This document shows positions 59,026-64,000 of a stretch of 64,000 nt of DNA, in pieces (positions within the stretch are counted from its first letter, which is position 1; every line of letters starts with the position of its first letter). The translations under genes and the position numbers were made by a program. The stretch comes from Veillonella rodentium. GTDB lineage: Bacteria > Bacillota > Negativicutes > Veillonellales > Veillonellaceae. The notes beneath the pieces are model-generated. The model was not told the origin of the DNA. It saw only the letters and a list, made by a program, of their open reading frames with translations, and did not search any database. The DNA is taken from NCBI RefSeq assembly GCF_900187285.1, contig NZ_LT906470.1, positions 1,622,001 through 1,686,000 on the forward strand, given 5' to 3'.

Positions 59026-61047
59026 ATGATCCAACTCATCAAGCGTTATTCAAACTTCAATCCACCTGTAATCATAGGCAGCTTGTCTATCGTTTTAGGG
59101 CTTAGCTTATGCGCCCTTCTGATTCCGCAAATATCTCAAACGATCCTCCAAGGGGTTCGGGATATCATATTTGAAGATTTCAGCTGGTTTTACATCTTAG
59201 CGATCAGCCTCTTCTTTATCTTCAGCATATTTCTCGCACTCAGTTCACTGGGCGATATTAAACTCGGCAACGACGACGAGGAAGCTGAATTTTCTTATAC
59301 AGCTTGGCTCGCCATGCTGTTTGCGGCCGGTACCGGTGTAGGTCTCATGTTCTTCGGTACTGCTGAACCGCTCTCGCATTATCATTCCGCCGTAGCCCTG
59401 GTCGGCGGTGCACCGAGCGCCAAGGAGGCTCTATTCCGATCCATTTTCCACTGGGGCATCAACGCATGGACTGTATACGGCATCATGGCTTTAGCACTGG
59501 CATATTTCGGTTTCCGTTATAAACTGCCCCTGGCGCTCCGCTCATGTTTCTATCCGTTGTGGAAAGATAAGATCAACGGTCCTCGTGGGCATATCATCGA
59601 TATCATCGCACTTTGCGTAACTTTATTAGGGATTGTGACCACGTTAGGATTCGGTGCCGCCCAATTAGGTTCGGGCTTTCTATATATTGACGTCATTTCC
59701 GCTAACGACTTTCCCGCACAAACGGTCATCATCATCGTCATTATGTCCATTGCCGTTTTATCCGCCGTTACAGGCATCGACAAGGGCGTTAAACTGCTCA
59801 GCGAAGTCAATATATCCGTTGCACTAGTCTTAATGCTCTTTGTTCTCTGCGCCGGACCTACCTTGCTTCTATTAAACTCCATGGTGGAAAACTTCGGCTA
59901 CTATCTGTCACATATTCTGGGACAAAGCTTCTATACATCTATCTACACGCCGGAAAACCGTCCATGGTTTTTCAGCTGGACCATACTGTTTTGGGCATGG
60001 TGGTTATCTTGGGCGCCATTCGTCGGCATGTTCATCGCACGAATCTCAAGAGGTCGAACAATTCGAGAATTCATCTTCGGCGTTCTCATCATCCCCACCG
60101 TATTCACCATCGTCTGGTTCACCATCTTCGGCAATACCGCCATTTATATTGATGAAAGCGTGGCAAACGGCGCACTCGGTGCATTAACCGATAAACCGGA
60201 GCAGCTGCTCTTCGCATTTCTCGAGTATTTACCGTTATCCGGGCTGACCAGTCTCCTATCGATTATCGTATTGGCATTATTTTTCATCACATCCGCCGAC
60301 TCGGGGATTTATGTCTTAAATAATATCGCCGCTTATGACAAAGGCACGCCATCACCGAAATGGCAATGTCCGATGTGGGGCGTCGTGATGGCATTCCTCG
60401 CCATCAGCTTGCTCAGTATCGGCGGGCTCAACGTACTCCAGTCGGTAACACTCATTCTCGCCTTGCCGTTTGCAGCCTTGATGGTCATCATGTGCTACAG
60501 CTTATGGCAGGGATTATTGACGGATAATCAATACTTTAATACGAAACTTTCAACCACATCCATCTATTGGGACAGTAAAAACTGGAAGCAGGGTCTAGCT
60601 AAAATACTCAATCAAACGCAGTCGGAAGATGTTATTTCCTTTATGAAAACGACCGTATTACCCGCAATGTACCAGCTTAATAAAGAGTTAACCGAGGAAT
60701 ACGGATTAACTACGCGAATTGACAAACACTTCAACGGTAACGACGCCTCCGTGGAGTTGACCATCGAAAAGGAATCGATGCGCAATTTTACCTACGGTAT
60801 CAAGCTCGTTACACAGGAGGTATCGGATCATCTCATTGACGATCCCAACATTCCCCATATTACTGAAAGCACAAATGCAATTCCCATGACATATTTCAGT
60901 GACGGTCGCGCCGGATATGATGCACAATATATGACACGCGAGGATATCATTACCGATATCATTCGACAATATGAACGATATCTAACCTTATCGGATGACG
61001 TCGGTTATGACATCATGGCTCATGACGCGGAGGAAGCGGCCGAGTAA
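59026..61047 (+). CDS. BCCT-family transporter (betaine/choline/carnitine type)
   Basis: A 673-residue secondary transporter with twelve predicted helices (~15-510) and a long cytoplasmic C-terminal domain (~515-673) as in BetT-type proteins. The family signature lies in WLSWAPFVGMFIARISRG, and GTGVGLMFFGTAEPLSHY corresponds to the TM3 substrate region. It imports betaine, choline or carnitine, driven by H+ or Na+. RBS GAAAGGAG. It is on the opposite strand to everything around it, between rpoC and the str block. With the Opu-type fusion at 16.1-17.6 kb it is the second quaternary-amine uptake system in the window. Confidence 0.93.
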   Translation: MIQLIKRYSNFNPPVIIGSLSIVLGLSLCALLIPQISQTILQGVRDIIFEDFSWFYILAISLFFIFSIFLALSSLGDIKLGNDDEEAEFSYTAWLAMLFAAGTGVGLMFFGTAEPLSHYHSAVALVGGAPSAKEALFRSIFHWGINAWTVYGIMALALAYFGFRYKLPLALRSCFYPLWKDKINGPRGHIIDIIALCVTLLGIVTTLGFGAAQLGSGFLYIDVISANDFPAQTVIIIVIMSIAVLSAVTGIDKGVKLLSEVNISVALVLMLFVLCAGPTLLLLNSMVENFGYYLSHILGQSFYTSIYTPENRPWFFSWTILFWAWWLSWAPFVGMFIARISRGRTIREFIFGVLIIPTVFTIVWFTIFGNTAIYIDESVANGALGALTDKPEQLLFAFLEYLPLSGLTSLLSIIVLALFFITSADSGIYVLNNIAAYDKGTPSPKWQCPMWGVVMAFLAISLLSIGGLNVLQSVTLILALPFAALMVIMCYSLWQGLLTDNQYFNTKLSTTSIYWDSKNWKQGLAKILNQTQSEDVISFMKTTVLPAMYQLNKELTEEYGLTTRIDKHFNGNDASVELTIEKESMRNFTYGIKLVTQEVSDHLIDDPNIPHITESTNAIPMTYFSDGRAGYDAQYMTREDIITDIIRQYERYLTLSDDVGYDIMAHDAEEAAE

Positions 61048-61185
61048 TTTTTATAAAACAGCAATCAACTAAGTATCATTTAAATTCACCAAATGACACT
61101 AACACATATCATATAGCCCCCAATTTATACAGGCATAATTATATAGTCCTATAATCATAGAGCTTAAAATCAATATATGCCTATA

Positions 61186-61221
61186 ACAAAAGGGTGCACC
61201 TCGCGGGTGCACCCTTTTTAT
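61186..61221. terminator. Bidirectional terminator between the BCCT gene and rpoC
   Basis: 11-bp perfect stem AAGGGTGCACC / GGTGCACCCTT with a tetra- to pentaloop, T-rich on the plus side and T-rich (TTTTGTT) on the minus side. Confidence 0.88.
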
Positions 61222-61291
61222 TCTGTCGCACAGTATCAACGATGCAACAAATCTATACAATTAATATGGCCTAACGGCCGGTCCGAAGCAA

Positions 61292-64000
61292 TTAATCTTC
61301 AGACATAACCTCTTCCGTAATATCAATGATTTCAGGTGTATTTTTTACAACTTCAATCTTACGGTAACGACTCATACCTGTACCGGCAGGAATTAACTTA
61401 CCGATAATTACGTTTTCTTTCAAGCCCAACAATGGATCGATTTTACCCTTGATGGCAGCGTCGGTAAGAACACGTGTCGTTTCCTGGAATGACGCAGCGG
61501 ACAAGAAGGAATCCGTAGCCAATGCGGCTTTTGTAATACCCAACAACGTGCGCTTGCCTGTAGCATTTTCACGACCGTTAAGAGTAAGACGACGATTTTC
61601 TTCGTCAAAAGTATTAACGTCGACCATATCCCCAGGAAGCATATCGGCATCGCCGGCAGTTTCGATTTTAACTTTATGAAGCATTTGGCGTACGATAACT
61701 TCGATATGTTTATCGTTAATTTCTACACCTTGGGATTTGTATACTTTCTGCACTTCATATACGAGATAACGTTGTGTCGCTTCCGTACCCATGACACGCA
61801 TGATGTCATGAGGATTGATGGAGCCTTCTGTCAAACGGGCGCCCAAGGATACCACATCACCGTCTTTAACGATAATGCGGGAACCGTAAGGGATGAGATA
61901 ATCAAGTTCGATACCGTCTTCACCGGTGATGAAGATTGTATTGGTGCCTTTTTTACCTTCGTTAGGCACAACGCGAACAGTCCCTTCGTTTTCGGCGATA
62001 ATGGCATTACGTTTCGGCTTACGCGCTTCGAACAATTCTTCGACACGCGGCAAACCTTGTGTGATATCGTCACCTGCGACACCGCCTGTATGGAATGTAC
62101 GCATTGTCAACTGAGTACCCGGTTCACCGATGGATTGTGCTGCAATGATACCTACGGCTTCACCGACTTGAACCTGGTTACCCGTACCTAAATCGCGACC
62201 GTAGCACTTGCGGCATACGCCATAAGGGCTGCGGCAGGTCAATACGGAACGGATCTTAACGGTTTCATAGTGTTTTACTACTTCATCAGCCAATGCTTCC
62301 GTAATTTCACCGTTAAGAGGAACGATAACCTCGCCAGTTTCCTTGTTAACCAATTCTTCGGCTGCAATGCGGCCTACGATACGGTCTTTTAACGGTTCGA
62401 TAACACCGGTACCTTCAACGATAGCTTCCACTTCGATACCGTGGATTTCATTGTTGCGCACCTGTACTTCTTTTACATCGGAGTTAAGAATAGCTTCGAT
62501 GCCTTCTTCCGTAAGGCGTGTATCGGCAGGGAAAATTTCCACGCCGTCACTGTCGACGATGGCATTTACAGTATCCTTGTTCAACATATTCTGAACCATG
62601 GTTTCCTTCAATGTTGCACGGATGCTGTCATCACTTTCACCAAGAATAATTTTCTGAACCAGGTTAGTATGGTTGATATCGCTGTCGGAGCCCAAATGCA
62701 CACCGCGCAAAGCGATCGATGTAACACCGGATTCAGCAATATCCGTCAAACATTGTTCATCAAGAACGGTTTCAGCAGGCACCACAAGTTCGCCTGTTTC
62801 CGCATTAACCACGTCTTTATCCAACACGCGGCCGAGAAGCTTGTCTTTCAACAAGTCCAGCGCCTGACGGGAAGATGTGGCCAAACGAGCCCGTTCACGA
62901 ACGAGGTCGATACCTACCACATCACAATCATCCTCACGAACGATTACATCCTGAGATACGTCAACAAGACGACGGGTCAAGTAACCGGAGTCAGCTGTAC
63001 GAAGCGCCGTATCGGCCAAGCCTTTACGGGCACCGTGGGAGGATGTAAAGTAATCCAATACGGTCAAGCCTTCTTTAAAGTTCGCCTTAATCGGCAAGTC
63101 GATGATACGACCGGACGGATCCGCCATCAAACCGCGCATACCGGCAAGCTGACGAATCTGTTGTTTATTACCGCGGGCACCGGAGATAGCCATCATATAT
63201 ACAGGGTTAAAGCCGTCTTTATCGCAGGCCATATTATCCATCATGGCATCGGTAACATCTTCTGTCGCCTGAGTCCACAACTGAATAGTCTTACGATACC
63301 GTTCTTCCTCTGTAATGAGACCGCGCCGGTACAAGCGGGATACTTTTTCTACCTCTTGTTCCGCCGTATCAAGTAAATCAAACTTGACATCCGGTACCTT
63401 GATATCCGCAATCGCTACGGTCATGCCGGCGCGACGTGCGAAAGAATAGCCCAAGGACTTGATTCTATCCAATAATTCCGCCGTTTTTTCGTTACCGAAC
63501 AACTGGAAGCATTGATCAACCAATTTGCCGACGGTTTTCTTATCCATAACCTTACCCAAAGAATAAGTACCGTCTTCACGTTGTTCATATTGCCATAATT
63601 CAGGGAATAACGCGTTATTGAAGATCAGGCGACCAGCAGTGGTTTCCACGCGACCATGTTCAGGCATGCGGATATAGAGAATATCCTGCAATCCGATGAC
63701 ATGAGATTCATAGGCAAGCATAACTTCATCATAAGTAGCAAATGTTTTTGCCTTGTCTTTAGTATCTTCACGTACAACCGTCAAGTAGTATGTACCCAAG
63801 ATCATATCCTGAGACGGTACCGCTACCGGTTTACCGTCCTTCGTAGACAAGATATTATGGCTGGAAAGCATCAATGTACGTGCTTCCGCCTGTGCTTCAA
63901 CGGACAATGGCAAGTGACACGCCATTTGGTCACCGTCAAAGTCGGCGTTGAACGCTGTACATACTAATGGATGCAACTTGATGGCACGGCCTTCCCAAAG
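61292..64000 (-). CDS. rpoC: RNA polymerase beta' subunit, 3' part (5' end outside window)
   Basis: 902 residues are visible; the gene enters from beyond 64000 with [14 protein letters not shown] and ends at 61292. The catalytic Mg-binding motif NADFDGDQM lies at the left of the visible protein. The trigger-loop region follows in [17 protein letters not shown] and [20 protein letters not shown]. Zinc ligands include the Cys in REDDCDVVG and [16 protein letters not shown], and the C-terminus ends after [17 protein letters not shown]. Between the first and remaining zinc Cys, the module GR-x-N-ETGE-VP appears three times (62249-62845) where typical Firmicutes proteins have one. Confidence 0.97.
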   Translation of the reverse strand, partial: LWEGRAIKLHPLVCTAFNADFDGDQMACHLPLSVEAQAEARTLMLSSHNILSTKDGKPVAVPSQDMILGTYYLTVVREDTKDKAKTFATYDEVMLAYESHVIGLQDILYIRMPEHGRVETTAGRLIFNNALFPELWQYEQREDGTYSLGKVMDKKTVGKLVDQCFQLFGNEKTAELLDRIKSLGYSFARRAGMTVAIADIKVPDVKFDLLDTAEQEVEKVSRLYRRGLITEEERYRKTIQLWTQATEDVTDAMMDNMACDKDGFNPVYMMAISGARGNKQQIRQLAGMRGLMADPSGRIIDLPIKANFKEGLTVLDYFTSSHGARKGLADTALRTADSGYLTRRLVDVSQDVIVREDDCDVVGIDLVRERARLATSSRQALDLLKDKLLGRVLDKDVVNAETGELVVPAETVLDEQCLTDIAESGVTSIALRGVHLGSDSDINHTNLVQKIILGESDDSIRATLKETMVQNMLNKDTVNAIVDSDGVEIFPADTRLTEEGIEAILNSDVKEVQVRNNEIHGIEVEAIVEGTGVIEPLKDRIVGRIAAEELVNKETGEVIVPLNGEITEALADEVVKHYETVKIRSVLTCRSPYGVCRKCYGRDLGTGNQVQVGEAVGIIAAQSIGEPGTQLTMRTFHTGGVAGDDITQGLPRVEELFEARKPKRNAIIAENEGTVRVVPNEGKKGTNTIFITGEDGIELDYLIPYGSRIIVKDGDVVSLGARLTEGSINPHDIMRVMGTEATQRYLVYEVQKVYKSQGVEINDKHIEVIVRQMLHKVKIETAGDADMLPGDMVDVNTFDEENRRLTLNGRENATGKRTLLGITKAALATDSFLSAASFQETTRVLTDAAIKGKIDPLLGLKENVIIGKLIPAGTGMSRYRKIEVVKNTPEIIDITEEVMSED

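Noticed and set aside
62441-63376. 311-residue plus-strand ORF opposite rpoC
   Set aside because: Antisense shadow of rpoC; no start signal, no recognisable domain.

Overview
The window looks like chromosome of a Negativicutes bacterium, most probably Veillonella. This rests on an ArsAB-type cobamide lower-ligand activation pair, a 2-oxoacid:ferredoxin oxidoreductase, moderate GC in housekeeping genes with AT-rich accessory patches, and a Firmicutes-type str-S10-spc-alpha cluster followed by ecfA1-ecfA2-ecfT-truA. Genus assignment is inference; no rRNA is present to confirm it.

Layout. 1-3.8 kb: partial pgeF, a radical SAM protein and a DUF3290-DUF421 membrane pair. 3.8-11.4 kb: branched-chain amino acid genes on the minus strand in the order ilvD-ilvA-ilvB-ilvN-ABC ATPase, then ilvC. 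They are preceded by a promoter, a Leu/Ile/Val-rich 43-codon leader ORF and an intrinsic terminator, the layout of an attenuator. 11.5-19.1 kb: a DASS anion transporter with a hexanucleotide repeat upstream, a cupin, a pgl-tatA-metal chaperone operon, a crotonase, and a marR-oxidoreductase-osmoprotectant transporter operon. 19.2-24 kb: rplM-rpsI and rpsD flanking an AT-rich accessory patch (an immunity-like orphan and an MFS gene split by an IS30-family element). 24.2-32.9 kb: two LysR regulators, 11 tRNAs in a tandemly duplicated array, an acetyltransferase, a secreted hydrolase, arsA-arsB and tyrA. 33-35.7 kb: korAB.

35.9-58.7 kb is one long minus-strand run: a ybxF-like gene, rpsL-rpsG-fusA-tuf, the S10, spc and alpha ribosomal genes with secY, adk, map, infA and rpoA, then the ECF energizing module and truA. 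59-61 kb holds a plus-strand BCCT transporter that separates this run from the 3' part of rpoC, which leaves the window at 64000.

Most of the window is core housekeeping. I see no CRISPR array, prophage or obvious new defence system. The best candidates for something little described are the ilv leader/attenuator, the repeat upstream of the DASS gene, the repeated module inside RpoC, the repeat-bearing tail of EcfA1, and the arsAB-tyrA neighbourhood. Starts were chosen by ribosome binding site and family length, so several differ from the longest open frame.
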